In this document: positions 1 through 10,950 of the stretch, one piece after another
How positions within the stretch are numbered: position 1 is the stretch's first letter
Layout: each line of letters starts with the position of its first letter
Source of the DNA: Whalleya microplaca
Lineage: Eukaryota; Ascomycota; Sordariomycetes; Xylariales; Xylariaceae
Length of the DNA stretch: 64,000 nucleotides
Reading direction: 5' to 3'
NCBI GenBank assembly: GCA_022497155.1
Contig: MU385729.1
Location: forward strand, 186,001-250,000
Notes under the pieces: model-generated
Told to the model about the DNA's origin: nothing
The model's input: the letters and a program-made list of their open reading frames with translations, nothing else
Databases searched by the model: none
Made by a program: the position numbers and the translations under genes

Positions 1-167
1 ACGGCTGTAAAAGTACAAATATCATCCCCTCAAGTGATTCGAGATTCATTAGCTGCGAGTGACCGACTAGTACATATCACTGAAACTATGACGCTGCGAG
101 ATCTCTATGCTGTTACCAAGATGACAAAGCGCTCCACCTTGGACCCCTTGGAGCACAATTGCCGGGG

Positions 168-235
168 CCGGCGGAGGCATCAAACGTGCCGACTCACAGT
201 TCTATGGAGGAGTCCCCGCACCAAGGTTATGGTCA
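168..235 (+). repeat. Left arm of an imperfect inverted repeat
   Basis: The core at 168-201 matches the reverse complement of 1129-1162 at 32 of 34 positions, and both differences are G/A transitions. Weaker similarity continues to about 235, paired with about 1098 on the right. It may be the remnant of a mobile element or two decayed copies of one element in opposite orientation. Confidence 0.6.
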
Positions 236-1097
236 GCCACGCGTCTGAATTTCAGACCGGGGGAATTTCAGATAGCCTTGTTGATTTAATAAGGGTTCCA
301 AGAGTGTGCCAATAGACATATAATATATTCAGTATATGTTAAAAGCTACAGGCTTTCTGTTTCAATAGTATATTACATCAATAATAATTCCAGATATATT
401 ACCCCTCCGCACGTAACATATCTAAAGTTTGATTCCAGTACGTGACAATATATAATATCTATACAGGCTTAGTACTTTAACTATACCTTACTTTATTATT
501 ATCATATATACATAGACATTAACATATATTAGCATAATTGTAGATATTAAATCCATGTACCTAAACCTAAACATGCTGACAATGAATTCCTTGTCTTAAC
601 AACAACTACCTTTAATGACTGCTCATCGGGTATTTCTAATTCTTCTCAGGGTGACGTTATAAAAGGCTCTCTTGCTGGCTCTTTTAGCTCAAGATCAACA
701 TATTCAATTCGTAATGCCGTCTGGTGTTGTTGCGACTACCAGTCAGTTGTAGATGCAATGAGGAGGCGTCGAAAGACGGTAGAGGTTATCGACCTTATAG
801 AAGACCTTTCAGCAGCTGAATCTCTTAAGCTGACAGCTCACTATTTAAATGATTCCTGTAACGAAAAACACAATTATGGCAACCTTGCCACAGGAAGCAA
901 TTGGAGGCGACTGACTATAACTTTTTAAATGGTCTCCCGTTGCTTTCTGGGGTGGATAGTGAGGTGTACCAATTGATCTATTTAATACGTATTAGTTATA
1001 TATAACCCTTTTTAAAAATTATTTAACATGTGCTTTTTTTAGAGAGAGAGAACATGTCAATAAAAACAACCCTTAAGCTTAAAGTTTGAACCTTTCT

Positions 1098-1162
1098 GCT
1101 AGCTATAATCTGGTGTGGGAACTCGTACAACTGTGAGTCGGCATGTTTGATGTCTCCGCCGG
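1098..1162 (-). repeat. Right arm of the imperfect inverted repeat
   Basis: This is the inverted partner of 168-235, about 0.93 kb away, with the best match at 1129-1162. It includes TCCGCCGGA at 1155-1163, which lies about 320 bp upstream of the NmrA-like start codon. I found no target-site duplication or transposase. Confidence 0.6.
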
Positions 1163-1478
1163 AAGGTAAACCACCCGAGGTGGAACAGGAGTCCATCAAT
1201 ATGGAGCAACATCATTGGAGCTTAGGTATTAGAGTGACATTTGATTCCTTAGTAATGTGACGTCTCTAGCTCAACATGAGGTGTTGCTTAGCCTCCAAAG
1301 TGTTCGTCTTCCCCGTCGCTCAAAGATACCATGTTATATCTAGGACATCCATCAGCATCGAAATAGAGATCCGCTAAGCTGTTTCACTAATTGAGTTCGA
1401 GATTTATATCTTCTTTACCGAGTACACTGAGTCTGCAATCCATATGCTCCCTCGCAAATCTAGTCTGAGACCCACACC

Positions 1479-2531
1479 ATGTCCAAGCTCGTCGTCGTTG
1501 TTGGCGCCACTGGCGGCCAAGGGCTTTCTATCGTGATGGCATTTCTCTCCGAACCAGGCTACAAAGTTCGCGGCATCACGCGCAATCCAAACAGCGAGAA
1601 GGCCAAGGCATTGACTGCGAAGGGTGTGGAAATGGTTCAAGGAGAACTTGGAGATCCGACTAGCCTCGAGAGAGCGTTCGAGGGTGCACATATCATCTTC
1701 GGCATGACTGACTACTACGAGGCATTCTACAAGCATGGAAAAGACATTGCAATCGAGACCGAGTTCGGATACGGTCGTAACTTGGCCGACGCGGCGGCGA
1801 AGATTTCCACCCTCAAGCACTACTGTTGGAGTACACTGCCTCCTACTGATGCCATCACCGAAGGCAAGGCTATCGTGCCGCACTTTGAAGGGAAGTCTAA
1901 GGTCGATAAGTATATAAAGGAGCACCTTCCGGACCTTTATAACAAGACGTTGTTTTTCATCTTCACAATTTTCACCGACAACTTTGTGTTGTACGATATA
2001 TTCAAGCCAATTTGGATTGTAAGTATATCTATGAAAGCTCTATCTTGAAATACGGCATCTACTCATTCTTGAATGTAGGCAGCTGCACAAAAATGGATTC
2101 AATTTGCTCCAACTGATCCTCAGACACCATATACGTCCATTGGAGATCACAAAGTGAATTCGGGTATATTCGTTCGTGCCGCCTTGCGAAATCCGGACAT
2201 CAAACCAGGAACCTACGTATATTGCAACGTTGATACTTACACATTTGAGTCTTTCCTGGCACTCTGGGGTGTTGCTAGCGGGGTATCGCCCACTGCAGGC
2301 TCTACAAAAGTTATACAGCTCTCCCCAGAGGAGTACATTAGCCTGTTTGGCCAAATGGGCGAGGAGATAGTCAGCCAGTGGGCGTTCTTCGGGTTCCTTA
2401 AAGCTAATGGCATTGAACGTCCATTGGGTGATGCGGTGGTCCCGGGTCTTGCCCTCTTGAATGACGAAGACAAGGCCCAGTTAGTCTCCACAGAAGAGTC
2501 ACTTCGACAGATGGACTGGAGTGGCTACTGA
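1479..2531 (+). CDS. NmrA-like family NAD(P)-binding protein
   Basis: Predicted 330 aa in two exons, 1479-2018 and 2079-2531. The 60-nt intron has a GTAAGT donor and a GTAG acceptor, phase 0. The N-terminus reads MSKLVVVVGATGGQG, the glycine-rich dinucleotide-binding motif of atypical short-chain dehydrogenases, with a beta strand before it and a helix after it. Without removing the intron the frame stops early, but the second exon continues the NmrA fold (G-S-G-I-F-V-R then a substrate-domain region) to a normal C-terminus. Members of this family act as redox sensors (NmrA, HSCARG) or as reductases in secondary metabolism; which applies here cannot be told. The tyrosine and lysine of classical SDR enzymes are not evident. 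Its neighbours are a P450 and a hydrolase, which suggests small-molecule metabolism. Family call is confident, substrate unknown. Confidence 0.88.
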
Positions 2532-3694
2532 ATCATTTGAAAAGTCTTGGAATTGGCTCGATTCACTTGCTCGTTTGAATACTGAATAAAGTATCTACAC
2601 GTAGCAAGTGTAAGGTTATAGTGTTATAAGTAGCCTGTACTTAATTCAGGTGTGGTCCATGAGACGCTAGCATTACGCTAGTGTCTGACCCCACTCATCT
2701 GGAAAGTCTCACAAGCCTCATCGGCTTTGTTACGATAATAGGGGTATTGAAGATCTCTTTTAAGCCTATGGATCTCGGAGCAAGTATTGTAACTAGAAGA
2801 TCCTTCGGATCTTAGATCTTTACACAATTTTTACTAGAGTGATCACGGCAGCACCTAAATGATCATTGCACACACTGTAACTGTGATAGGCTTTCTTTTC
2901 CTTACATAATCTTATAGTATTTCACTAACGTACATTCTTTAATATAACAACAATTGTCATCATTCATTTGAACTTCTAACAGGTTACGAAAACTAATCTT
3001 ACTTATACTATTAGTTATGAATAAACAATTTACATGAAGTAAGCTAGTAAATAAGTGCTAACAGCTAAACAAACAGAAATAGGACTTGTAATAACTAAAG
3101 ATTCTATGCGAATGATAATGCTTTAGTTACAAACATCAATTGCCCAAGATCTAAAGAAGGTATTCAATATAAGTTTAAGGTAATATAATACGACTAATAC
3201 TAGTTATAGTTAAACCTGTTCCAATTATGTATGTAGATGCCGCAATGGTGAGCACTAGAAGGTGGATCCACTGCCCTGCCCATGTTCCGAACCTAGACAC
3301 CGGGCGCATAATAGTTCTCCCGAGATCACTTCTTCAAAAAGGATCTCCCCAGCCAGCTGTACTTAGATCAGACAAATACTCAACTTGACTGGAGGTCACG
3401 ATACCACACATATGACAACACACTCAATTGGTAACTGTTATATTAGCGATGATCTGTTATCGCATCGGTCCGTGAACGTCGCAGCGATAGTCCTGATATT
3501 ACCTACCTCCAAGTTCATTGTGAAATGTACCTATCATCAAAGTCGCATGATGAATACCCATTGATTGTTGAAAAGTCTAAGTCTAAGTCTAAGTTCATCT
3601 ATAACCCTTGAAAAATCTTGCTATAATACAGCCTGGGGTCCGCCTGACCTCCTATGTTCTAATGAAATCGTTTGAGTATCGGACAGCCACCTGA
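2532..3694. other. AT-rich intergenic region
   Basis: This lies between the 3' ends of the NmrA-like and P450 genes, which converge on it. No coding sequence is seen. A small AAGTCT tandem repeat occurs at 3573-3590. Confidence 0.6.
3573..3590 (+). repeat. AAGTCT hexamer tandem repeat, three copies
   Basis: Three perfect AAGTCT units, followed by a degenerate fourth (AAGTTC). Confidence 0.7.
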
Positions 3695-5574
3695 TTAGAC
3701 ATTGTTGGCCGAGACAAGACCACTATCCTTCAAGCGGACGTAACACGAATGTGGTTTGTATGTGATCCCAGCGTCCTGCTGATATCCGGAGAGCTCTTCA
3801 GGACACTGCTCCAATTCAAAGTTCCAGATTATCAAGCTGAGTAAAATTCGCAATTCTAGAAAAGCAAGTCTTTTGCCAAAGCAACTTCGAAGACCCAGCC
3901 CGAATGCCAGCTGTGGACCAGCGGAAGCATCGAACTCGAAGATGTCACCAGTGGTTGACTTCAACTCATCCTGTTTCTCTGCTGGAACAGGGACCAACCA
4001 TCTCTCGGGGTTGAAGGCTTCTATGTCCTCAGGACTCCATGCCCTGAGTTTTCCTTGAGCTTTGCTGTTCTGACAAGTCTCGCTGCGGTCCTTCTCGTCG
4101 ATTTTGAAAGCTGGGCTTCGCATACTAGGTCCCTGTCCCAAGATCAACACGGTGGTGCCCTTAGGAATCTTATAACCAAGCAGCTCCGTGTCGCAGAGAG
4201 CTACACGGTCCAGACCAGGAACTGTGCCGGCGCAGCGAAGAATCTCTTCCATAGACGCATCGAGATATGGGATGTGCGTCCGCGTTATCTCCTCTATCGT
4301 CGGGTTACGTTCTTCAACTGAAGCTTCCGAGAAAGAGAACTTCAAAGCAGCGCGGAGGCGGGTTTGTATGGCTGGGCTATCAGCAAGAAATTTGAGTGCC
4401 CACAATATGGTAGTGCTCGTTGTGTCATGCCCGGCTACGACAAAGCCAAATGCCTGTGCTTTATTAGAGGACCTCATAATAATCAAGAATCGCCGTCACT
4501 GAATGGTTTACTTACCTCATCGCACAGAGTTGGCGAGACATACGTAGGTTCTCTTCCTTCTTTCTCTGCCAGCTTCTTCTCCCTCAGGAGCATCAGATCT
4601 ACTGCAGACTGCACCTCTGTAGCAGTCATATCACTGTCTTGAATTCGTCGTGCGGCTCGTTCAAGTTCGTTAGTGATGTAGGCGTTCTTTACTTGAAGTG
4701 TCTTGCCTAGACTGGTCATTCTCTCCTTGAACCACCATCTCCATCGCGGAACCACTGATCCTTGAATGTCTTCTATAGCGATGGCTAAGTCGAGTGTAGC
4801 CGCAATCGCCGAGTCTGGTTGCAGTTCGGGGAACGTCATGATCTTGTCTTGATCTGCCCTTTTCTCGAGGTTTGAGACTTCGTCCAGGCTTAAACGAGAC
4901 AGCAGGGCAACATTTGGACGGGTTGCGCTGTGGGGGAAATCTTTTCCGAAAGAGAAAGCAAGCACTGCGTCTAGTGCGGCATGGTAAACATCATCAGATG
5001 CACTGAACGGTCGACCCTTAGCCAGACTGGCTTTAAGGCGCCAGAGTTTTACAAGGTTCAAAGCATTTTGATGAATCGTCGGTCCCGCAATGCCGTGAAG
5101 GAAATTAGGAGACATAAGGTCCTGGAGGAGTCTACGGTTTCCCTTCCAGATGCTGTTGGTTGGCTGGTGGATGTGATGACGAGGCACCAGCCCAGAGAAT
5201 AAGTCGCCCATTGTCCTGGAACGATCAAATTCTTTGCGACGCATCAGAATATCCTGACCCTCTCGAAAGTCACAAAGAACAACTCTAGGCTTGGCGAAAG
5301 GCCGAATGAAAATTTGTATTACGGGAGATTGAAGCTTTCGGGACTGATCGAGAATCCACGCAAGTGGTGGTTTACCAGTCTTGGTGATAGCATCGAACAT
5401 GTCAGGAATATCGCCAAACATGCGTCGTGTTGCTCCTGGATTATGAGGGATATCGGGAATAGGCCGCGGAAGAGCCCATTGGTATGCAAAGTATAGCGAC
5501 AAGCATATTGTGCTCAAAAACACCCCAACTGACCAGAGGTCCTCGTTGATGAATTCATGGCTGAAGAGTTCCAT
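3695..5574 (-). CDS. Cytochrome P450 monooxygenase
   Basis: Predicted 605 aa in two exons (5574-4516 and 4453-3695) with a 62-nt intron, donor GTAAGT, acceptor CACAG, phase 0. The start is the ATG of MELFSHEF at 5574; the frame is open further upstream but has only a GTG there. An N-terminal membrane anchor lies at about residues 13-35, followed by a proline-rich hinge (PRPIPDIP). The I-helix oxygen-binding motif AGHDTT is at about 360-365, the ExxR motif (EEILR) at about 423-426, NPERW further on, and the haem-binding FGLGLRSCFG with Cys about 544. All catalytic elements are intact, so this is probably a functional ER-bound monooxygenase. It is longer than the usual 500-550 aa, with extra sequence before the I-helix and before the haem loop. 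I cannot assign a CYP family or substrate. It diverges from the metallo-beta-lactamase-fold gene. Confidence 0.93.
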
Positions 5575-6619
5575 GTTGATGGTTGGGATCACAAAATAAG
5601 GTGGCGAGAAAAACACAAGGGTAACAAATGAACAAGATAATGAAGACAGCCGAAGAGTTGTGGCTATTCCTTATGTTATTATACATGGCAAATAAAGGAC
5701 ACCGTCCAACCTCATGCAATACCAAGCTTGCAATTTCAAGGAACCTCTTATTCGTACAACTTCACTGCCATGACTAGTCTCGAATTGCACCATCTTGGGC
5801 AGTGAACGGTGTCCGCGGACACGTTCTGAAACAGTCGGCTGAATCGCTGGCACTGCATCACCATCAAGTTACAGTCGGTGGAAACTAGATTCCCTGCTTA
5901 GGATTATTTTAGATGGCTTGTGCTGGTTTAGACAAGGGGCTATAGAAGCGCATTGTTATCGCTCAATCAAAGCCCCGTAGCTGCTGGACCAAACTACCCA
6001 ATGGGGAGTCAACTCTAAAGCGCTAGTCGAGAAGTTTTTATAGTATACAAGATTATATGTCGTGGCATTAAACACGGGTCAACTGAAGACTCCGTCCCCG
6101 AAGCCTTCCACTTGTCTCATGCGATTTGTATCAAGTTCGTTTGAAGGTCACTTTTCAAAGGTAGTGTTTACTGTTAGTTAATATGTCTTAGTTAAATAAG
6201 TTAATTGACTTTTTACACATAAATTTCAGTAGTTAAGTAACCATTTCAGAAACTGATAAGCTAAGAAGGTTTTCGCAACTTCAAGCGTTAGAAAGCTGCT
6301 AAATAACCCTTTTCTCCTCACATCATTATTCTATTGTAACATCAGTATGCGTAATTATTAGTTACGCCGCCTCGTTGCCAAGTACCATCACAGTACCTGG
6401 TAAGGATCCATTTATTTCGCAATACACCACGTAATTAATCTGCTGATCTATACGGGCTACTCGATTGGGCCAGGGCCAATCGGGGCGAGCCATAAGATGT
6501 CCTTCTCCATGTAGATTTATACAAGACTATCTAGCGTTTTTTACGGGTTGTTTCGGTTGTCTAAACCAGTCTATTCGTCGTTGATACGAGTTACGTTAAG
6601 GATATTCCTCTACACAGCA
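5575..6619. other. Divergent promoter between P450 and MBL-fold gene
   Basis: About 1 kb separates the two start codons. It holds a perfect 14-bp palindrome (listed separately) and AT-rich sequence. No coding sequence is evident. Confidence 0.6.
5809..5822. promoter_or_regulatory. Perfect 14-bp palindrome GTGTCCGCGGACAC
   Basis: The palindrome is centred on CCGCGG, about 240 bp upstream of the P450 ATG and 800 bp upstream of the MBL-fold ATG. Fungal Zn2Cys6 regulators bind as dimers to paired CGG/CCG half-sites, so this is a candidate operator-like site for co-regulating the divergent pair. Function is inferred only. Confidence 0.4.
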
Positions 6620-7681
6620 ATGGAAACCCCAGTCTCTCAGAAGACCGTCACTGTTCGGATCATTGATACAACTAGTCGAATTGTTGTCCCTAATGATTTC
6701 GCTGACCCGCCAATCAAGGGCAATGAGCTCCTCGACTGCCCCTCATTTGCGTTCTTGATTGAACACCCATCAGGGCGCAATCTACTGTTCGACCTTGGTG
6801 TTCGAACAGACTTTGAAAAACTTCCTCCCCCTATTCAGCAATACTTCCAGGAGAAGAAGGCTCAAATCACAGTGGAAAACGACGTCCACGGCTTGCTTGT
6901 GGAGAATGGTATCGATCCTAAGAGCATAGAGGGCATTATCTGGAGTCACTGGCATTGGGATCATGTAGGCGATCCGTCTACCTTTCCACCCTCCACTGCA
7001 CTGATTGTGGGACCAGGTGTCACAGAAACATTCATACCTGGGTATCCTGAGAACCCTAGATCTCCCATCTTGCAGACCGATTACGAGGGCAGGGAGCTGA
7101 GAGAACTTAACTTTCAAGGCCCTGATGCCATAAAGATCGGACGTTTCAACTCTCTTGATTACTTCGGAGATGGTAGCTTTTATATTCTCGACGCACCCGG
7201 TCACACCATCGGACATCTCTGTGCGCTGGCCCGCACGACGGCTTCGCCCTCATCCTTTATCCTCATGGGGGCGGATGCCTGCCATCATTCAGGCGAAATG
7301 CGACCTTCGAAGTGGCTCCCGCTTCCATCCGAGATTGACCCCCATCCTTTCAAGAAGGATGCTCCAGCACCTTGCCCAGGTGCTCTTTACGAACATCTGC
7401 TTCGTAACGATGACCGAACACTCCCTTTCTACGGCCAAAAGCGGCCCGCGATGATATTCGGCGACCCTGATGCCGCAGAGCAAACTATCGAGAAGCTACA
7501 AGCAGCCGATGCGGAGAACAACATCTTCATCGTAATAGCCCATGATACTCACCTCAAAGGCGTCGTGGATTTCTTCCCTCGCAATGCCAATGACTTTCTG
7601 GCTCGAGGCTGGCACACCCTGACGCGATGGAGTTTCCTCTCGGATTTCAAGGCTGCGCTCATAGAAGGCACTGATGCCTAG
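6620..7681 (+). CDS. Metallo-beta-lactamase-fold hydrolase, lactonase-like
   Basis: Single exon, 353 aa from the first true ATG (METPVSQK); the upstream open frame has no ATG. The metal-binding motif HWHWDH (His110, His112, Asp114, His115) is complete. It is followed by His195 in APGHTIGH, Asp219 in MGADACHH and His308 in IAHDTH, which together fit a two-zinc site of the AiiA/AttM N-acyl-homoserine-lactonase type. Such enzymes open lactones; fungal relatives also act as thioesterase-like hydrolases next to polyketide synthases, but no synthase is visible here. No signal peptide is seen, so it is probably cytosolic. It diverges from the P450 gene. Fold and metal site are confident; the lactone substrate is inference. 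Confidence 0.88.
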   Translation: METPVSQKTVTVRIIDTTSRIVVPNDFADPPIKGNELLDCPSFAFLIEHPSGRNLLFDLGVRTDFEKLPPPIQQYFQEKKAQITVENDVHGLLVENGIDPKSIEGIIWSHWHWDHVGDPSTFPPSTALIVGPGVTETFIPGYPENPRSPILQTDYEGRELRELNFQGPDAIKIGRFNSLDYFGDGSFYILDAPGHTIGHLCALARTTASPSSFILMGADACHHSGEMRPSKWLPLPSEIDPHPFKKDAPAPCPGALYEHLLRNDDRTLPFYGQKRPAMIFGDPDAAEQTIEKLQAADAENNIFIVIAHDTHLKGVVDFFPRNANDFLARGWHTLTRWSFLSDFKAALIEGTDA

Positions 7682-8791
7682 GCCACCATGGACGCTTGAG
7701 TGACAAGCGACAACGGGTTATATTGGTAACCCCAGATTGTTAATGGCGTGAACTGTACACACAAAGTTATAATTAGGCGATTATGTATCTCGTGTATATG
7801 ACAACATCTATCTAAATATCTAGTACTGTTCTCAATTAACTGTTTTGTAGCCTACGAAGTAGATATTATATGTACTTGGGTCGTCTTCTTTGACGTTGAA
7901 AACATGAATCTGAGACACACCCAAACCCCTATCTGATACAGTTTTTACACTTAAACACAACGCCTTTACTTACACAATTTGAAGCTAATATAACGGGATG
8001 CAATGGGACGACTGCGACAAAGGAGTCCAGTGTGCTGTACGTTTTATAGGAAAAACTGCAGAAACATCAAATATAAACCGATTTACGGTGAGAGGGAAAA
8101 GGGGCTCTCCTGTGCGAATGACAAGCTATTACAAGACTATAACAATGATGTAATGATAAGATTAAAAACAATGTTCAACTATCGAAACTAGATTTTGAAA
8201 CTAGATTTTGAAACTAGATTTATAATGTGGATTGAATTAGTATCATCAATAATATACTCTTCCATGCGGCAGATGTTATGAGCCGAGCGTAGGCTAAATG
8301 TATATCATCTACATGTATTAGCACGCTACCACCACCACCATATATCCAGACTCACGCATGTCGCTGGGGAAAAAACCATGCTCGGTTTGAAATGGTATGT
8401 TTGTACAAGGGCCTTGCGCCAATGAGACGAACCGATATTACGTTACATACTATGGACAATATATGCCCTACTCGGCCTAGGTAGTAAGAAACAAATGGGA
8501 TTATAAACTCTAGCTAATAGCAAGATTTGGGTTAGCTCAAAGACAAACTTCCTTAAGAGATGAAAACTGCAGCCTGCTTATTTTAACATGCCATGCGGTG
8601 CAAGTTGCTTAGATATGTGGGCTGCTTAGGTCTGCGGGCCTCGAAGCATGTTAGACCAGCTGTTGTGGAATTAAGATAGTTCAAAGGCTAAAGTAGCAGC
8701 ATTTATCAATGATTGTATACATATAGTTCCAGAATTCATTATGGTTTCTCAGTTTGAACTGAAGAACATATTTTGATCTATTAGTCTATGG
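7682..8791. other. AT-rich intergenic region
   Basis: This separates the convergent 3' ends of the MBL-fold and ABC transporter genes. Apart from a 13-nt tandem repeat at 8184-8222, nothing is recognised. A 62-codon frame at 8003-8191 has no recognisable features. Confidence 0.6.
8184..8222 (+). repeat. 13-nt tandem repeat, three copies
   Basis: Unit GAAACTAGATTTT occurs three times head to tail, with the last base of the third copy changed. It lies between convergent genes. Confidence 0.75.
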
Positions 8792-10950
8792 CTAGCTATG
8801 GCTCGTCTGTATTTCCCATAGCTGCTTGTATTTACCGCCCAGGCTGACCAAGGATTGGTGTGTTCCACTCTCTATAATTCGCCCATCATCAAAAACAAGT
8901 ATCACGTCTGCATCCACGATTGTGCTTAACCGGTGTGCAATAACGAAAGTCGTACGGTCCGTTGAGAGCTTCCGGATGGCGGTCTGTATATCCAACTCAG
9001 TCTTGCTATCAATTGCCGAACTCGCCTCGTCCAAGAAGAGGAATTTGGGTTGTTTGAGAATAACTCGTGCAATTGATATACGCTGTCGCTCGCCGCCGGA
9101 AAGCTTAACACCTCTTTCTCCGACAATGGTGTCGTATTGGTTGGAGAACGACATGATCTTCTCGTGGATACGAGCCTGCATGCAAGCCTCCACAACTTCC
9201 TCGTCACTTGCGCCTAGCCGGGCGTATCTGACGTTTTCCATGACCGATGTGTTGAAAAGCGACGTATCTTGTGGAACGATGCCGAAAGCATCACGCAAGC
9301 TGCTCAAAGTGACATCACGAACGTCAACGCCATCTATGGTGATCCTGCCGGAGGTAACATCGTAGAATCGAAGGAGAAGCTTCAGAATGGTAGACTTTCC
9401 AGCTCCTGTCTCTCCCACGAGTGCAATGGTTTGTCCTGGTTGCGCGACGAGAGATATGCCCTTAATAATTTCCCTTCGCTCGCCATAAGAAAACGAAACA
9501 TCTTCAAACTGCACTTTGCCGTGTTCTATGTTCAGCGGGCGGGCATTAGGAGACTCGGTGACTGTAGGTTTCCGCAAGAGTATTTGTAGAGCGCGCTCCG
9601 CATCAACGATATAAGAGGTTATGTCTTCGGAAAGATAGGAGAAGAGATAAAGCGGTTCGCTAAAGAGGTCCCATATTGAGTTGAGGGCGACAAAGTTTCC
9701 AACTGGATTTATTCCTTGGACAACCCTATAGGCCGCTAGAAGATTCGCGCTTATACGGCCAAGAAATAAAACATGCATACGAGCGGTCTCGACTGCGAGC
9801 TCAGTGATTCTAAGCGTCGTGAAAGAAGCGATCATACAGCGAAGCGCACTCATGACCTGGTGATGCTGATAATCCCTGCGGTTGAAATATGAGATGATTG
9901 TCCAGTTGCTAATGCTTTGGTATTGCACTTTAGTGGTATTTCGCTCCCTATTGGCATAGGTGCGACGCTTGCGGGCTTCCCAGACGCTACCCTTCCACGT
10001 AATGAGCCCGTATATAGTAGCCATTGCGACCATGATACCAGCAAAGTATGCATCGAAAAGACTAGTAACATAGGAAACAGCAACGATCAGATCTATGATA
10101 ATCGGAGCAAAGTCGAAGAGAAGAAGCTGAAGAAGGTTTGTAAGGGAGTTCGCTTGTTCGGTGGCCTTCATAAGCTCTCCACTGTCCGCATTTGCATGGA
10201 AGTCCACTACAGCCACCAAGGTCAGTGTTTACTCATTCTAGACAGTTTGGTAAAGTAGCAGGCTTGTAGGACGTGTCCCTGAAGCTTTGAATTCCCAAAT
10301 ATGCCGCAATAGCGAATTCTTGCTCCTGGAATAGGACAAAAGTAGTACTCTGGGTGCTACTTACTTGAAAGGTCCATTATATGGCCAAATATGAGGTTGG
10401 TCATTTGTGTGTTAGACCAGTTATGGATGCAAAGCTCGAAGAAATTCTGGAGTGCATCAAGGGTACCACCGGAATTAATCAGTTGTAGGCCAAACAACCA
10501 AGCCAAGTCCTTCCAAGGCAATTCACCAGTGCCGTATGTCTGAATAAGTTTATCAATGACTATTCCTTCTTGTCGAGGAATGAGAACCTTTATGACTCTC
10601 TTTATAGCCATACATGTCCCTATGAGGAACAAATAGAATTGAACTTTCGGATTGTTCCTCGGCCAGAGATGTGGCAGAAAAATTGAAAACCTTTTGATGT
10701 AAGAACACCAGCCGCCGGACTCCTTGAGTTGTTTTTTGAATTGCTTTTCGGCTTCTTCGTCTTCACTTTCGCTTTCGCTTTCTTTGTCGCTGCATTCTCC
10801 ATTATCTGTGTTGCTAACAGTGAAGCTTACGCTACTGTCATGCCCCGCCGCCGTAACCCCAGCATTAGGATTAACGTTAGCTAGGAGTGGTTGTCGCTCT
10901 ATATCAGCGCCTCTGGCCTCGTCGTCTTTGACTATGTCCGAGGCGGGCAT
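8792..10950 (-). CDS. ABC half transporter, heavy-metal-tolerance (HMT1/ABCB) type
   Basis: Predicted 666 aa in two exons (10950-10365 and 10206-8792) with a 158-nt intron whose removal restores MDLSMDFHA, a junction typical of HMT1 proteins. Layout: a charged N-terminal segment (RQPLLAN, then an acidic Ser/Glu run), one membrane domain from about residue 85 to 400, and one nucleotide-binding domain. Walker A GETGAGKST is at about 460-468, the signature LSGGERQR at 564-571 and Walker B FLFLDEAS at 584-591, with the H-loop IAHRLS after it. All ATPase elements are intact. Relatives move glutathione or phytochelatin conjugates across vacuolar or mitochondrial membranes. HMT1 proteins usually carry an extra N-terminal membrane domain (TMD0) and exceed 800 aa; none is found here. 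Its neighbourhood suggests export or sequestration of a product or toxin. Confidence 0.9.

Larger units (their letters stand above)
1..1478. other. AT-rich left flank with inverted repeat arms, no supported gene
   Basis: No reading frame here resembles a known protein. The stretch is AT-rich between about 310 and 1090. It contains two inverted, mutually similar arms (listed separately) and a 56-codon ATG frame at 758-928 that I do not recognise. The last few hundred bases are the probable promoter of the NmrA-like gene. Confidence 0.6.

Noticed and set aside
34..315. 93-codon frame at the left edge
   Set aside because: Overlaps the inverted repeat arm and has no recognisable protein features.
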